Of a DNA stretch of 64,000 bases, positions 49,545-58,846 are shown in pieces. The notes beneath the pieces were generated by a model. It worked only from the letters and a program-made list of their open reading frames with translations. It ran no database searches and had not been told where the DNA came from. The position numbers and the translations under genes are program-made. Numbering within the stretch: position 1 is the first letter of the stretch; each line of letters starts with the position of its first letter. Source of the DNA: Sulfobacillus thermosulfidooxidans (GTDB taxonomy: Bacteria; Bacillota; Sulfobacillia; Sulfobacillales; Sulfobacillaceae); NCBI RefSeq assembly GCF_001280565.1, contig NZ_LGRO01000001.1:1178001-1242000 (forward strand), given 5' to 3'.

Positions 49545-50447
49545 ATGGAAACGTTTCTTGCTCTGCTTTATACTTTTTTATGGTCCTCGGCTTCTGTTGC
49601 TACTAAATTTGGTCTCAAATCCGGACCGCCGCTGATGTTGGCCGCGATACGTTTTAGCCTAGCAGGACTTATACTACTAGCCGTCAATGGGCTATTGCAC
49701 CGAGGTGTTTGGCCAAAGCGCGAACAAATGGGCGCGTTGGCTATGATTGGGTTTCTTAATACAACGCTTTATTTAGGCGCATCATTCATGGCTCTTCAGG
49801 TCGTACCTGCAGGACTTTTTAATTTATTTGTCGCGGTTAATCCATTTTTTGTTTTAATTCTGGAATTCACATGGCTTAAAAAAACAATTCGACGGACACA
49901 ATGGTGGGGATTCATAGTCGCTGTCCTAGGGCTTGGCATAGGATCATGGCAAGCCCTAACTCATGTTCACACGCCATTATGGGGTCTAATTTTAGTCATT
50001 GGGGGGCAAATGGCAATGGCGTTAGGAAGTATTTATTTTCATCATGTTGGAATTCCTGGCTCTACTATCATCATCAATATCTGGCAATTAATTTGGGGAG
50101 CTATATTTCTTTGGCCGATTGCGCTTCTTGTGAGTTTTTCTAAGCCCATCAAATGGAATGGGGACTGGTGGGGCTCGCTGTTGTGGTTAGTAGGAGCTGT
50201 GTCCATTGGTGCGATGTTGTTGTGGTTCCGCCTTTTACGGCAAGGTGCGGCTAAAGCGAGTATGTGGCTTCTTCTCACACCCATTATTGGCTATGTTCTG
50301 GGTTTTCTCATTCTCCACGAAGCTCTCACTTTCTACGACATGATTGCCAGTATATTGGTTATGTTTGGGCTCTTTTTAGCCAACCGGAGGGTCCTTAGTC
50401 AGCATGGAGGGCTAAATACCTCATCACGAACTAGCTCTGATACCTAA
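49545..50447 (+). CDS. DMT/EamA family transporter
   Basis: A 300-residue, ten-helix transporter with two EamA repeats. The first helix FLALLYTFLWSSASVATKFG carries the family's W-S/G-x-x-F/V motif, and VNPFFVLILEFTWLKK marks the end of the first repeat. The start at 49545 is placed by AAAAGGGG nine to ten bases upstream; the frame is open to 49497, but that segment is polar. It is divergent from the CGNR regulator, which probably controls it. The substrate is unknown. Confidence 0.87.
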   Translation: METFLALLYTFLWSSASVATKFGLKSGPPLMLAAIRFSLAGLILLAVNGLLHRGVWPKREQMGALAMIGFLNTTLYLGASFMALQVVPAGLFNLFVAVNPFFVLILEFTWLKKTIRRTQWWGFIVAVLGLGIGSWQALTHVHTPLWGLILVIGGQMAMALGSIYFHHVGIPGSTIIINIWQLIWGAIFLWPIALLVSFSKPIKWNGDWWGSLLWLVGAVSIGAMLLWFRLLRQGAAKASMWLLLTPIIGYVLGFLILHEALTFYDMIASILVMFGLFLANRRVLSQHGGLNTSSRTSSDT

Positions 50448-51017
50448 GTGTCTACATAACATAGAAAAGATTATCCATATCTCAGGTGAATCTAAATTGC
50501 CAGCGTGTTCGTATTAGGTGCCTTTGCTCTCTTTTTGGATGCCGTTTTGTCCGGCCAATAGACCATATCACGTGAGTTCTTCTACCGCTCAAATGTTATA
50601 TGTCTAAGGAATTTGTCTTGACTGTGATGCAAGGTCAATGGTCGCGCGGAACATTGCAGATGGGTCCAGGGTCAAGCAAACCTTTTGCTATTAAATTTAT
50701 TACTGTGTCGCGCTTATCTTATTAAGTTCCGCGTTTCTTGATACTTTCGGAATACTCAGTTATTGTTGAAAGCAATTTAAAATATATTAAAGATAAAACC
50801 AACCTTTGCAACCATCCATGCGGTATTGCTGACAAGAAAGAAAACTTTGAGATAAGATGGAATTGATAATTTCTTTCAATTCCTTTCAATGAAAACATCA
50901 AGTTCTCACCAACAGCATCTGTGAGAATGAGACCAAAGATCGTGTTTGAGGTATACAAAGGATCAAACAGCAAACGATTTTCAATAAATCATATAAACGA
51001 GACAGGGAGTGAAATCA
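50448..51017. other. Intergenic region without a supported gene
   Basis: About 570 bp, A/T-rich in its second half. A 41-codon frame at 50600-50725 (begins MSKEFVLTVMQGQWSRG) lacks a ribosome site, and the minus-strand frame at 50722-50973 has no recognisable domain. The last 60 bases should contain the promoter of the small membrane protein gene. Confidence 0.45.
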
Positions 51018-51233
51018 ATGACTCTTATCGGATCTCGGTTCTTTAGTCCTTTTTCTATCGGTATTGTCGGTTTAGTTATCCTTTTTGTTTTAACATTTGG
51101 TATTCCCGCTTTGCTAATGTGGGTATGGAATGCTACTATGCCTGAACTATTTGGGTGGACCCGCTTACGTTATTGGCAAGCTTTCCGCTTAGAACTAATT
51201 TCGGGCCTTCTTTTCGGAATATTTCGTCTATGA
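51018..51233 (+). CDS. Small membrane protein, 71 residues
   Basis: Two hydrophobic segments (residues 14-38 and 56-70) flank a loop with TMPELFGWTRLRYWQAF. The pattern W-N-x-x-MP-x-LFG followed by YWQA is shared by many small bacterial membrane proteins of unknown role. GGGAGT eight bases before the ATG at 51018 supports the start. It stands alone. Confidence 0.6.
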   Translation: MTLIGSRFFSPFSIGIVGLVILFVLTFGIPALLMWVWNATMPELFGWTRLRYWQAFRLELISGLLFGIFRL

Positions 51234-51769
51234 TAGTCTTTTAAAGTCCACGGCGGCAATGTGATCGTCCTCTTCAAAATTCAAAAGCTGAATCATACAC
51301 AGCCCCGCTCGACAACAAACAACTGTGGTATCTCCATCTTTATCAAAGAGGAACCCGTGTCTTGGCACGATTATGAGCGAGATGTACTCAAGAAACAGGG
51401 AGAATCCACTGTAGTGTTAGATTCGGGCGAATTTACTCAAGGATTACTTAAGTACCAAAACTCATTTTTATGTGCATACACGCCATGCCCAATGCCTCGA
51501 AGCTTGTTGACGAGTGGAACTGGCTCGGTTTCCCTGATTTGAGCAGAACCACTCCAACTCCATTATGTTCCTGTCGCTGAGCCACATTGAGATGGTACAA
51601 TTGTGGTAGGTTAATTGTTGTTATTTCTTTGCTCCTCTATGGCATAGGGCTTTTTCAACTAAGACGGTTACCGATCTGCTTGCCTCACAAATCCAATAAG
51701 CCTGTGAAGAACCCAGCGAATTATTTGATATCATTTTATTAATTACAGTAAAGAAGGGAAATTCTTCCA
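51234..51769. other. Intergenic region with uncertain coding remnants
   Basis: About 535 bp before the cysteine desulfurase gene. The frame at 51261-51542 has no ribosome site or known domain and contains stretches (VLDSGEFTQGLLKYQ) that look protein-like, so it may be a decayed gene. Nothing else was recognised. Confidence 0.35.
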
Positions 51770-52897
51770 ATGATTTATTTAGATTACAATGCAACAACTC
51801 CGGTTGCCTCTGAAGTACTTACAGCCATGCTCCCTTATTTTACTGACAAATTTTATAATCCGTCTTCTTCCTATTCGGAGGCCCGAGAAATTAGCGTAGC
51901 CTTGTCTAAAGCACGGTCCAATCTGGCGACACTGCTCGGAACAGTCAGTGAGTCAATTATTTGGACAAGTGGTGGAACAGAAAGTAATAACTGGGCCCTT
52001 ACGCGTAGCTTGTGGTATTGGAGGGGAAAGCGCCGTCGCATAGTGATTTCAGCCATCGAGCATCCATCGGTAATGGAAACGGCATTAGCCCTTCAAACAC
52101 AAGGTGCAGAAATACGCGTCATTCCTGTTAATGAGGATGGCATGATTCGCATAGAAGATTTAGATACCCTATTGGATGAACGAACAGCCCTAGTGAGTGT
52201 GATGTTGGCTAATAATGAAATTGGTACTATTCAACCTATCGCAGAAGTGGCCCAACGCGCACACAGGGTAGGAGCTCTTGTACATACCGATGCTTCTCAA
52301 GCTATTGGCAAAATTCCAGTGAACGTACCGTCTCTGGATGTCGATTTGCTCACTGTTGCTGGCCATAAAGTCTATGCGCCTAAGGGGATAGGGGCTTTAT
52401 TTATACGGCCCGGATTAGATTTTTCTCCATGGGTATGGGGAGGTGGCCAAGAGCAAGGTAAACGAAGTGGAACCGAGAACGTTCCTGGAATCATTGGTCT
52501 AGGAGTCGCTGCACAATTAGCTAGCGATTGGCTTAATCATGACGGCCCGTCACAACAGACTATTCTCCGTGATCAACTTCAAAATGACTTAATGTCATCC
52601 ATATCACAATGCCATGTATTTGGACATCCGACGATGCGGTTGCCTAATACTCTGGGATTTGCCATAGAAGGATGGACTGGAGCAGAGATATTAGCGGCAT
52701 GTCCCGAATTGCGAGCTGGCACAGGGTCAGCTTGTCATTCGTTAACAGATGAAGGCGCACCAACTTTACGGGCAATGGGATTTCCACCCGAGTTGGCCCG
52801 CGGTTTGGTGCGTATTAGTTTGGGAAGGCAAACAACTGCCAGAGAAATTTCTCGCGCTGCATATCTTCTCCTTCAAGCAATCAGATCACGGAATTGA
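51770..52897 (+). CDS. Cysteine desulfurase (NifS/IscS family)
   Basis: A 375-residue PLP enzyme that takes sulfur (or selenium) from cysteine and holds it as a persulfide. MIYLDYNATTP opens the protein; TSGGTESNNWAL (about 66-77), HTDASQAIGK (about 175-184), the PLP Lys in VAGHKVYAPKG (about 198-208), GGGQEQGKRSGTEN (about 222-235) and the persulfide Cys in AGTGSACHS (about 318-326) are present. It is an isolated copy with no iscU, iscA or suf genes beside it. A SAM-dependent methyltransferase follows after 47 bp on the same strand. Confidence 0.9.
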   Translation: MIYLDYNATTPVASEVLTAMLPYFTDKFYNPSSSYSEAREISVALSKARSNLATLLGTVSESIIWTSGGTESNNWALTRSLWYWRGKRRRIVISAIEHPSVMETALALQTQGAEIRVIPVNEDGMIRIEDLDTLLDERTALVSVMLANNEIGTIQPIAEVAQRAHRVGALVHTDASQAIGKIPVNVPSLDVDLLTVAGHKVYAPKGIGALFIRPGLDFSPWVWGGGQEQGKRSGTENVPGIIGLGVAAQLASDWLNHDGPSQQTILRDQLQNDLMSSISQCHVFGHPTMRLPNTLGFAIEGWTGAEILAACPELRAGTGSACHSLTDEGAPTLRAMGFPPELARGLVRISLGRQTTAREISRAAYLLLQAIRSRN

Positions 52898-52944
52898 TGG
52901 ATAGATTCCCATAAAACCTGTTTGGCGTTGAGGTGACAATATTT

Positions 52945-53646
52945 ATGAGTCTCTTTGATGATGTTGTGCCGCGTTACGAAGCCTTTTGCAATACACCATT
53001 AGGCCAATTTATCAACAAAGTGGAACGGGAGATTATTCTTACCCTGAGCTCACCTCAGCCTGATGAATTGTGGATTGATCTAGGCTGCGGTACGGGAGAA
53101 TACAGTATAGCCTTGGCATCATTTGGTTGTCATGTCATCGGGCTCGATGAGTCAGAATCCATGCTCGAACGGGCTCGAATGAAATCTGTCATTTCAGGAA
53201 CTGTTAAATATGATTCCGGAGATATCAGTTGCATTCCTTATTCAGATGGACTTTTTGATGGCGCGTTGATTCAAGTGACTTTGGAGTTCGTAAAGGATGC
53301 ACCTCAGGTCCTAAAAGAAACACTGCGTGTGTTAAGGCCGTCAGGCCGATTGGTCATAGGCCTTATTCAGCGATTAGGGTCTTGGGCACAATATTATCAA
53401 ATACGAGCTAAGACGGATCCATCAACCGTTTATCGTCATGCTCATTTTTGGACCGTAAGAGAACTTTATGAATTGTTACATTGCTTTCCAGTCCGCATTG
53501 AAGGTGGGCTTTATGTCAGTCCCAACGAATTTACTAATTTAGATACTGCTTGGGAAATAGAATCTCAACGGCGAAAAACATGGCCGTTAGACAAAGCAGG
53601 TTTCATTGGATTACGATTTGATCGAAAAGATTGTGGCAGCCTGTGA
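52945..53646 (+). CDS. SAM-dependent methyltransferase, UbiE-like
   Basis: A 233-residue class I methyltransferase. Motif I is WIDLGCGTGEYSI (about 46-58), the acidic residue after beta-2 is VIGLDES (about 68-74), motif II is SDGLFDGALIQVTLEF (about 104-119) and motif III is LRPSGRLVIGL (about 134-144). GAGGTGA eight bases before the ATG at 52945 sets the start. It is probably in one transcript with the cysteine desulfurase, so a thiol, selenium or thio-nucleoside substrate is possible, but this is only inference. Confidence 0.83.
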   Translation: MSLFDDVVPRYEAFCNTPLGQFINKVEREIILTLSSPQPDELWIDLGCGTGEYSIALASFGCHVIGLDESESMLERARMKSVISGTVKYDSGDISCIPYSDGLFDGALIQVTLEFVKDAPQVLKETLRVLRPSGRLVIGLIQRLGSWAQYYQIRAKTDPSTVYRHAHFWTVRELYELLHCFPVRIEGGLYVSPNEFTNLDTAWEIESQRRKTWPLDKAGFIGLRFDRKDCGSL

Positions 53647-53747
53647 AAAGATCCAAAAGACGTACTGTACAAAGTAGGCGAGACCTAAAGCGTGATAATG
53701 ATTCCAAGTCGCTATAGGCCATCAAGGTAAAACATCCCAGTTTCATT

Positions 53748-54461
53748 TTAATTATTTATTGATATTAATTCGTTGATAAAATCAATAATGTTATTGTGTA
53801 AAATAGGACCATGCCCTGTTGCCAAAAATATGGCTTCTTTGAAAGAAGATATCACCTTAAGGCCGCAAGCAAAACTCTCATAATGATACTTGTTGCGGTT
53901 TTCTGGAGATTGTGACCAGGCCATTACAAAAGCATGGTATTTCTTTCGGAGATCATTACCAAATGTCACTAGGCTATTGTCGACAAGCTTAGCGCCAAAA
54001 AAGCAAATATAATCCCCACAGAACAGGCAACGCGTATTGACGTCGTAGATGGCTATTGATCCGTTCGTGTGATGTCCCACTCGGAGAAAGGAGAGTCCAT
54101 ACATTACGCCTATGTCAGAATCAAGCTTATTGAATTCGCTTGTTTGTTCCTCTGACAAGCGATCCCAATCATCAGCGTGAATCCATTTTGCTGCCCTCCT
54201 AAAAGTAGCGGTTGCACCGATATGATCAATGTGTCCATGAGTCGCAATGAAGACATCGACATCATCGGGATGCACATTGATTTCTCTCAAAGCCTCAACC
54301 AACTGATTGCTTTGCTCTCGCTTGCCACAATCGAGCAAAAGCGTCTTTCCTTCTCGATTGATGACATAGCAGTTATTGTATGAATTCCATGACGAGTCCC
54401 ACAGCGCGATACCAAAGACTGAATCAGCGACTTTTGAGATTACGAATGGCATATTGTTCAT
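53748..54461 (-). CDS. MBL-fold metallo-hydrolase
   Basis: A 237-residue metallo-beta-lactamase fold protein. The metal site motif is ATHGHIDHIGA (about 72-82), with further ligands probably His of VGHHTNGS (about 128), Asp of LFCGDYICF (about 149) and His of ATGHGPIL (about 214). It resembles the broad glyoxalase II-like / NorV-like group, and the substrate is unknown. AAAGGAG eight bases before the ATG at 54461 excludes the GTG three codons upstream. It is convergent with the methyltransferase gene. Confidence 0.85.
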   Translation of the reverse strand: MNNMPFVISKVADSVFGIALWDSSWNSYNNCYVINREGKTLLLDCGKREQSNQLVEALREINVHPDDVDVFIATHGHIDHIGATATFRRAAKWIHADDWDRLSEEQTSEFNKLDSDIGVMYGLSFLRVGHHTNGSIAIYDVNTRCLFCGDYICFFGAKLVDNSLVTFGNDLRKKYHAFVMAWSQSPENRNKYHYESFACGLKVISSFKEAIFLATGHGPILHNNIIDFINELISINN

Positions 54462-54805
54462 CTCGGACACTCCTTTTACCTGATAATACGACCTGGCTGT
54501 CTAAAACTCATGATTATCAATGTTACAAAAATATTTTCAGGACACCGGATTGCGGTCATTACTCTTTTTTCGACTACAGGTTAATCAGGCCAGTTATTGC
54601 GTTAACAGGTCGTTGGAACAGGTCTTTGGTGAACGCTTTTTTGAGTCATGAAAAGCCCCTTTAGCGTGAGTGAAGATATAGGGGGATCTTTATACATATT
54701 AACATCTACATTTTGGATGTGTTTGTAAAGGAACACTCAGAGTGGATCTCGTTGTGTCCCCAAGCCGTCAGAAGCCATTCGTTCGACAATGAGCAGGAGC
54801 CCTAC
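54462..54805. other. Intergenic region, nothing recognised
   Basis: About 340 bp with short open frames that lack ribosome sites. It should hold the promoter of the minus-strand MBL gene near its left end. Confidence 0.4.
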
Positions 54806-55087
54806 ATGAAACGCATTGGAATTTGGGGGCTATTTAAGCACCGCGAGTCTACGACTGACTTTTGCTACGTCGTAACGCGGTCCTTTATCCGACGTTTTGG
54901 TAGCCCCAATTTTGCCAAAGTCATGATTTTTCTAGCCCAAACAATTTTCTTTAACGATATGATATTAACTTGCATCATTGAAGGAAAACGGTGGGGTGAC
55001 AGTCATTTTATGTGGACAGAAATTCGGTGGCTAATAGATGAATACTCCATTACAGCTAATCTTTACCTTCTATCACAAACGTTCTGA
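54806..55087 (+). CDS. Doubtful ORF, 93 residues
   Basis: An open frame beginning MKRIGIWGLFKHRES with AGGAG six bases before the ATG; the frame is open upstream to 54713. It is rich in aromatic residues and has one hydrophobic patch (MIFLAQTIFFNDMILTCII). I do not recognise a domain. It may be a small gene or a fragment of a decayed one. Confidence 0.3.
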   Translation: MKRIGIWGLFKHRESTTDFCYVVTRSFIRRFGSPNFAKVMIFLAQTIFFNDMILTCIIEGKRWGDSHFMWTEIRWLIDEYSITANLYLLSQTF

Positions 55088-55178
55088 GAATGCATACCAA
55101 AATACTAGAGAAAAATCTATGTCAACTCTTCCTTTCGAAGCGCAATAGGTAAATGGACGATGGCTCCAATTTGTATAA

Positions 55179-56408
55179 CTATAATGACGACACACTTCGT
55201 CGCATTCCCATGATTGCACAACATGACCCGTCATCAATACGACCAACTTCGGTCATTTTAGCAAAGCCGATTTCGATGGCCTTAATCATCGCAGCCATGG
55301 CAAATAATGTAGGGAATCCCAGCCGGATACCCCAGAACGCGACGATTCCTCCTCCTATAGGGATGAACATATTCGACAAAAGTCGGGATGCGGTTAAGAC
55401 ACTATTGCGTTGTTCCGGTTTTAGAAGTTCTAATCGCACCCCAACACTAAGTACCACCCACGCCGTATCGCATAATCCGACGAGGGCTTCACCAATGGCA
55501 GCAGCCCAAGCAGTATTCCATTGTAAAATAAGCAGACCCAGCAAACCTCCACTTAAAAACAATGGATAGAGTTGGCCACGTCTAAATCGCGAAAGTAATG
55601 GGATAACCACGACAGTTCCAGCGATGCTTCCAATGCCTATACACAAATAAACCATAGCAACAGCTTGTGAAGCGAGATGCAAGCGGTTCAATAGATAGTA
55701 CAGAAAACCGCTCATCACAAGCGTCCATCCCAAATTTCCAATCATCGCTTGAATTGCTAACGAGCGCAACACCGGCATGCGCCATAGTTGGGTTAGTCCA
55801 TTGTGTGCATAAGTCATTTTCCGACCGACAATCAAACTGGTATTTGATTGGGGAATCCATAAGGGTCCCAAAAATCCGGAAATGGCTGACAGTCCAGCAA
55901 GAATCATTAGAGTTACGACAGAGCCAACTAATCCCATCAGAAGTCCCCCAGTCGGGGCACCGACAACCCGAACGATCATTATGACACGTTGTAGACGGTT
56001 TGCCTGCTCTGTAAGATGGGGACCTTGTCCTGGCAGCGCAGTCTGCATCGCAGCCTCGGCCATCACACTCCCGAATCCGTTAAGGCCAGCCGATATAGTT
56101 AGTCCCACCTCTACAATCCATGAATTCTGATCAAGCGGTATGCTCAGTAATACCAGGAAAATAATCGCACGAATTCCTTGGCCAAAACGAAACAAGTCTC
56201 CCGCCTGCGTATGGCTAATGTAAGAGGACAATAGCCATCCTACAATTAATGGCACTAGAGCCTCGGCTACAAACATCATCGCCATGATTGATAAAGAATG
56301 ACTCAAATCATATCCGTACCAGGGAAGAATGAGCGGAGTTGTAACGTCCGCGAATGTACTTACAGCAGCTAACCATCCTATTCGCTGCATGATTTTTACT
56401 TCTATCAC
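55179..56408 (-). CDS. MFS transporter in the MarR / acetyltransferase operon
   Basis: A 409-residue major facilitator with about 12 helices, of the drug-exporter type (loop SSYISHTQAGDLFRFGQG after helix 2, LLSRFRRGQLYP between helices 8 and 9). The likely start is a GTG at 56408 overlapping the stop of the acetyltransferase gene (GTGA), which is typical of coupled translation; an ATG at 56390 is the alternative. The longer frame to 56468 lies within the upstream gene. It is the third gene of marR-acetyltransferase-MFS and probably exports the compound handled by the operon. Confidence 0.82.
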   Translation of the reverse strand: MIEVKIMQRIGWLAAVSTFADVTTPLILPWYGYDLSHSLSIMAMMFVAEALVPLIVGWLLSSYISHTQAGDLFRFGQGIRAIIFLVLLSIPLDQNSWIVEVGLTISAGLNGFGSVMAEAAMQTALPGQGPHLTEQANRLQRVIMIVRVVGAPTGGLLMGLVGSVVTLMILAGLSAISGFLGPLWIPQSNTSLIVGRKMTYAHNGLTQLWRMPVLRSLAIQAMIGNLGWTLVMSGFLYYLLNRLHLASQAVAMVYLCIGIGSIAGTVVVIPLLSRFRRGQLYPLFLSGGLLGLLILQWNTAWAAAIGEALVGLCDTAWVVLSVGVRLELLKPEQRNSVLTASRLLSNMFIPIGGGIVAFWGIRLGFPTLFAMAAMIKAIEIGFAKMTEVGRIDDGSCCAIMGMRRSVSSL

Positions 56409-57373
56409 GGCTTTATGCCATCTCCTGATTGTAAAATAAGATATTCCATCAGTTCTGTATTGCGCCATCGTCCCTCTAGTTGGGCTTGTTCATGGAGGAT
56501 ACCTACCGTACGGAAACCTGCTTGAAGATATAAGTGCCGTGCTGCCTCATTTTCCGGAAAGAGTGTTAATACCAATTTATGGAATTCATGTTCACGTGCC
56601 CATTCGATTCCGGTGCGTAATAGCCGTTTGCCAATGCCTTGTCCCCGCAGATTACGTTCCACATAAATCGAAATATCAGCCACTGCATGATATGCCTGAC
56701 GGGTACTGAAAGGATTGAGAGATAACCACCCTACGACGTGATTATCCATCGTTTCGCCTACCAGAACGGCATACCGATTTGAACGCGCTTGGAGCCATTG
56801 GCGCCGTTCTTCGCTTGTTCTCATAGCTGTCTCAAATGTCGCAACGCGATCAGCGATTCCTTGATTATAAATACGTGCGATGGCCGGTGAGTCACTAAGA
56901 TGGGCGCGCCTTATTCGAACCAGAGGATGTAATAATGACAGTTGCATAATTGTCGCGGTGTGCGGACACGCGCCCGAAAATTCATCGGCAGTCCGCATCG
57001 GTGCCGGGACCTTTTCTCGGCCAACGACAGCAAAGTTCCATTCACGAAAAAATTTTTCAGCGGTGTCCGTCACAAGAAACACCGTTTGAACATTGGTTGC
57101 CTGCAACTGACCGAGAGCATACCATACGAGTTTACTTCCTAATCCCTTACCTCGATATTCCGGCGACACTACTAAAGATCTAAGAAGCGCAGCAGATCCA
57201 TACGGTTCCACCCCAATAACGCCCACGTGACGATTGTCAGTCGTTGTCAAGATGAACCACTGACGCTTGCAAGGTCCAGAAGGAAAGGGGAGACCAGCTG
57301 AACTCCATAACTCTCGAATTTCGGTATCTTCAACCGTAAATCCTTGTTGTTCTTCAATCGCTATGCCATCCAT
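56405..57373 (-). CDS. Fused double GNAT acetyltransferase, ArsN2-like plus ArsN1/PAT-like
   Basis: A 322-residue protein with two acetyltransferase domains. Domain 1 (about 1-147) has LRSLVVSPEYRGKGLGS (about 64-80), FFREWNFAVVGREKVP and FSGACPHTA, the pattern of the arsenic-resistance acetyltransferase ArsN2. Domain 2 (about 152-315) has IRRAHLSDSPAIARIYN, VATFETAMRT, HAVADISIYVERNLRGQGIGKRL (in parts) and ALYL-type LYLQAGF, the pattern of phosphinothricin/arsinothricin acetyltransferases (PAT/ArsN1). The ATG at 57373 overlaps the marR stop (TGATG). It would N-acetylate an amino-group toxin; the fusion is unusual. Confidence 0.8.
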   Translation of the reverse strand: MDGIAIEEQQGFTVEDTEIRELWSSAGLPFPSGPCKRQWFILTTTDNRHVGVIGVEPYGSAALLRSLVVSPEYRGKGLGSKLVWYALGQLQATNVQTVFLVTDTAEKFFREWNFAVVGREKVPAPMRTADEFSGACPHTATIMQLSLLHPLVRIRRAHLSDSPAIARIYNQGIADRVATFETAMRTSEERRQWLQARSNRYAVLVGETMDNHVVGWLSLNPFSTRQAYHAVADISIYVERNLRGQGIGKRLLRTGIEWAREHEFHKLVLTLFPENEAARHLYLQAGFRTVGILHEQAQLEGRWRNTELMEYLILQSGDGIKP

Positions 57374-57807
57374 CAATGGGGTTCCTCCTCTTGTTCCAAA
57401 CGATGGGCTAGCCATTCTAATGTTTCTAATAACTGGTTATGCTCTTGAGGAGATAAACCTCCTAGAAGACTTTCAGCTTGAGCATTGAGCACCTCTTGCA
57501 AGCGCTGGGCCTCGACACGACCTTCCGGGGTAAGTTGAATCTTCACAAATCGGCGGTCCCGCAAATCCTGTGTGCGATTAACCCATCCACGCTGCCGTAA
57601 TTCTTCAACAACTCGGCTAATCCATGGAGGATCACTTCCTAGTCGTTCAGCCAAATCTCGAATAGATAAGCCGTCTTCCATATCAAGTTCTGTAAGAATT
57701 AAACATTGTGTCTCCGAAGCTGGGGTACAACAAGCCCATGTTTTACGTTGAATTAGGGAAAAACGTCGCGCAATACGACGTAAGATATGCATGGACTTCT
57801 GCGACAT
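57373..57807 (-). CDS. MarR family transcription regulator
   Basis: A 144-residue winged-helix repressor. The HTH region is ILTELDMEDGLSIRDLAERLGSDPPWISRVVEELRQRGWV (in parts, about 43-80) and the wing is RTQDLRDRRFVKIQLTPEG (about 82-100), the standard MarR DxRxxxxxLT pattern. The Cys pair in KTWACCTPASETQC could sense thiol-reactive compounds or arsenicals. GGGAGA eight bases before the ATG at 57807 sets the start. It heads the operon and probably binds the palindrome at 57868-57886. Confidence 0.87.
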   Translation of the reverse strand: MSQKSMHILRRIARRFSLIQRKTWACCTPASETQCLILTELDMEDGLSIRDLAERLGSDPPWISRVVEELRQRGWVNRTQDLRDRRFVKIQLTPEGRVEAQRLQEVLNAQAESLLGGLSPQEHNQLLETLEWLAHRLEQEEEPH

Positions 57808-58183
57808 ATTTTTGTCTCCCGTTTGTGAATATAGTGGAACAAACTCCATATAAGTAAGATTTACAATAACTGTATAATACAATTATATAATATTTTCCTG
57901 ATGATGAAGATCACTATTGTGTTGGTAGTTGTGACGAATTTCAAGCAAAAAACCCATAGGAAGTTTACATAATCTCTCTTATCGGACTCATAGACCCTCT
58001 AATCATTATGAGATTTGGTATTTCGTGAATGAAACGGTTCGGTCTATGGAAATTTTTTATGTAATTCACAACTAATTGGGATAGTTTATTTTTTAATTTT
58101 CGCTTGACCGTAACGCCTGTAATCGCTATATCGTTCATAGGGTCGTAAACTTATATAAATCATAATCAAGAGGATGAGAACGC
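57808..58183. other. Divergent promoter region, no gene
   Basis: About 375 A/T-rich bases between the MarR operon and the exported-protein genes. It carries the operator-like palindrome at 57868-57886 and must hold promoters in both directions. Confidence 0.5.
57868..57886. promoter_or_regulatory. Candidate MarR operator
   Basis: TAACTGTATAATACAATTA is a 19-base palindrome with one central base and a single mismatch between its 9-base arms. It includes TATA-rich -10-like sequence, 60 bases before the marR start, as expected for autoregulation. Confidence 0.45.
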
Positions 58184-58837
58184 ATGAAACGGTGTGTCTT
58201 TGCCATTGCAACGGGTGCCGCGTTTATCATTGGGTCAGGACTTGGCGTGTTGGCTTCGCGAGATCATCACGCTCCCCGATCCGTCGCCGCCGGACCCGTT
58301 TCCCATTCTCCATCTACCTCTCCTTCTCCTTCGACGTCGCCGTCTCCTTCTTCTTCCTCGCCGTCGTCCAGTCCTCCATCATCCAGTTCTCAACAAGCTA
58401 GCGCGCCATCATCTAGTTCGATTTCTTATCAGACTATTCCTATCCAATTTAACGGCTCTACGTTCGGATCAATGGAGATCCCCACCAATTGGAATCCATC
58501 CCCTGTCGTTAACTTTGGGGGTGGATCTGGGGGTTCTTTGACCTGGACGAGTCCGTCCGGTGCGAATCGCGTAACGTTTCATTGGTCTGCCGCCTATGGT
58601 TCCAATCATAATGTACTCAATCAGAATTCGCCCTTTGATCCGAATGCCGCTCTGAATGCGGGATGTGGCATTACAACTAACTCAGACGCTCCTATTTATC
58701 CCTTCCGCTGTTCTTCTGGTGTGTGGGGTGAGGTCTATACAACGCCGTCCCAATCGGGTGCGGAATGGGTCAGTTTTTCGGGTCCGAATGTGGTCGTTCT
58801 CTCGAATATCTGGGGATCGGTTTCATTTTCTTCGTGA
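58184..58837 (+). CDS. Exported Ser/Pro-rich protein of unknown function
   Basis: A 217-residue protein. Residues 1-25 are a signal peptide or N-terminal anchor (CVFAIATGAAFIIGSGLGVL). Residues about 40-80 are a low-complexity Ser/Pro linker. The rest is a compact-looking domain rich in Ser, Gly, Asn and aromatic residues, with Cys in NAGCGIT and FRCSSG, which may form a disulfide outside the cell. AGAGGATGAGAA precedes the ATG. It is the first of a row of small exported-protein genes. I do not recognise the domain. Confidence 0.75.
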   Translation: MKRCVFAIATGAAFIIGSGLGVLASRDHHAPRSVAAGPVSHSPSTSPSPSTSPSPSSSSPSSSPPSSSSQQASAPSSSSISYQTIPIQFNGSTFGSMEIPTNWNPSPVVNFGGGSGGSLTWTSPSGANRVTFHWSAAYGSNHNVLNQNSPFDPNAALNAGCGITTNSDAPIYPFRCSSGVWGEVYTTPSQSGAEWVSFSGPNVVVLSNIWGSVSFSS

Positions 58838-58846
58838 GGTGATGGT

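Noticed and set aside
50722-50973. 83-codon minus-strand frame
   Set aside because: No ribosome site and no similarity to any family I recognise; the region looks non-coding.
55153-55569. 138-codon plus-strand frame
   Set aside because: Antisense to the MFS gene at 55179-56408; no domain or ribosome site.
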